From Pseudonocardia sp. N23 (GTDB taxonomy: Bacteria; Actinomycetota; Actinomycetes; Mycobacteriales; Pseudonocardiaceae): DNA of 63,640 nucleotides. Below, piece after piece: positions 63,339 to 63,640 of the stretch. Position 1 is the stretch's first letter. Every line of letters begins with the position of its first letter. The position numbers and the translations under genes are program-made. Location: NCBI RefSeq assembly GCF_002583555.1, contig NZ_BEGX01000012.1:1-63640 (forward strand). Reading direction: 5' to 3'. The notes beneath the pieces were generated by a model. The model did no database searches. It was not told where the DNA came from and saw only the letters and a list, made by a program, of their open reading frames with translations.

Positions 63339-63635
63339 CCGCGCGCGAGCAGGTGCGCGGGGGTCGCGACGGACCGGGCGCGTCGTTCCGAGCGTGTCCT
63401 CATGTCGCGCGGAACCCTGACGACACTCTCGAGGCCGCTGCGGACGGCGAGTCGTGCCGCTTCCGCCCTCACCCTCCCGCAGCCTCGCCTCGACCAGCGT
63501 CCTCGCAGACCTGCTGTCCCGCGCCGAGACCGACGTGAATGCTGTTCCGGGGCGACCCGACAGCACTGATGTCGGTCTCGGCGCCGCGGGACTGTAAAAC
63601 CAACGGTGTAACTCCGATCGAGGAGGAAGCACACG
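63339..63635 (+). other. 297-base gap with a long inverted repeat before the last gene
   Basis: No gene. It holds the large inverted repeat at 63516-63592 and, downstream, an AT-richer stretch CTGTAAAACCAACGGTGTAAC (63592-63612, given in parts: CTGTAAAACC, AACGGTGTAAC) that may carry a promoter. GAGGAGG at about 63620 is a strong ribosome site for the ATG at 63636. Confidence 0.6.
63516..63592. repeat. large stem-loop / inverted repeat
   Basis: GCGCCGAGACCGAC (63521-63534) and GTCGGTCTCGGCGC (63571-63584) pair over 14 bp without mismatch. GTCCC/GGGAC extends the base past a three-base bulge, and TGCTGT/ACAGCA (63540-63545, 63560-63565) extends it inward. The structure is much longer than an ordinary terminator and sits 43 bases upstream of the next start codon. 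Confidence 0.75.
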
Positions 63636-63640
63636 ATGGC
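63636..63640 (+). CDS. start of a gene leaving the window
   Basis: ATG at 63636 preceded by a strong GAGGAGG ribosome site 10 bases upstream. Only ATGGC is inside the window, so nothing can be said about the product. Confidence 0.6.

Noticed and set aside
62732..63634. A 300-codon minus-strand frame across the lipoprotein gene and right-end gap
   Set aside because: Residues are Arg/Ser/Thr-rich without a motif; the plus-strand lipoprotein with a signal peptide and PASTA-like domain explains the region better.

Overview
The window looks like chromosomal DNA of a high-GC actinobacterium, most plausibly a Pseudonocardiaceae member such as Pseudonocardia. Supporting signs are the very high GC content with GTG starts throughout, an actinobacterial integration host factor (mIHF), F420/PPOX-type oxidoreductases, a mycobacterial-type LexA box, leaderless cysteine leader peptides, and IclR-controlled pob/pca genes. 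I saw no tRNA, rRNA, CRISPR array, insertion sequence or phage gene. The genus is inference.

Region 1-4.2 kb: a cell-wall LCP ligase cut by the left edge, mIHF, an alpha/beta hydrolase, a P-loop kinase-like protein, and an orphan LexA-box promoter whose gene body is missing.

Region 4.2-23.3 kb: the main block, a CoA-dependent catabolic locus. A minus-strand, translationally coupled operon runs acyl-CoA carboxylase beta, alpha (biotin), CoA ligase, enoyl-CoA hydratase-like, CoA ligase, enoyl-CoA hydratase-like, TIGR03084 protein, AtuA-family protein. Beside it lie a plus-strand trio (unknown repeat protein, DUF7064-like protein, APH-type kinase), a minus-strand ligase/acyl-CoA dehydrogenase pair, a TetR regulator and another ligase. 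One imperfect palindrome (AGTGA-N8-TCACT) occurs upstream of the carboxylase operon, in the tetR/dehydrogenase divergent promoter, and upstream of the last ligase, so a single TetR may control the whole locus. The gene set resembles acyclic-terpenoid (Atu-type) or branched-acid degradation.

Region 23.3-27.0 kb: DUF1684 protein, then a sulfur-scavenging pair (SfnG-like sulfone monooxygenase and SfnB/DszC-like flavoprotein), each preceded by its own small Arg-His-Asp-Leu...Cys leader peptide.

Region 27.0-41 kb: a TMEM165/GDT1 transporter fused to a methyltransferase-like domain under a yybP-ykoY manganese riboswitch; PPOX proteins; an HtrA protease; CoA transferase; HSL esterase; another CoA ligase; an MFS/TetR pair; VOC protein; acyl-CoA dehydrogenase; a CMD-family protein.

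Region 41-52.7 kb: an 1871-residue single-chain carboxylase (biotin carboxylase, BCCP, central region, carboxyltransferase), a secreted GH3 N-acetylhexosaminidase, a GST-type reductase, an acetyl-CoA hydrolase/transferase-like protein, a GreA/B-like factor and a PucR regulator flanked by matching palindromes.

Region 52.7-55.3 kb is decaying: a universal-stress-protein remnant, a dehydrogenase gene with a large internal deletion facing an intact TetR with three operators, and a DUF4242 fragment. Region 55.3-60.2 kb holds GtrA, pcaG-pcaH-pobA with a divergent IclR regulator, and a secreted Gly/His-rich protein with three 48-residue Asn/Gln repeats. Region 60.2-63.6 kb holds CinA, a small membrane protein, an orphan LuxR-type response regulator, a PASTA-like lipoprotein, and the start of a gene leaving the window behind a long hairpin.

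Two families of roughly 40-bp intergenic palindromes recur at gene ends and may be a genome-wide terminator or REP-like element.
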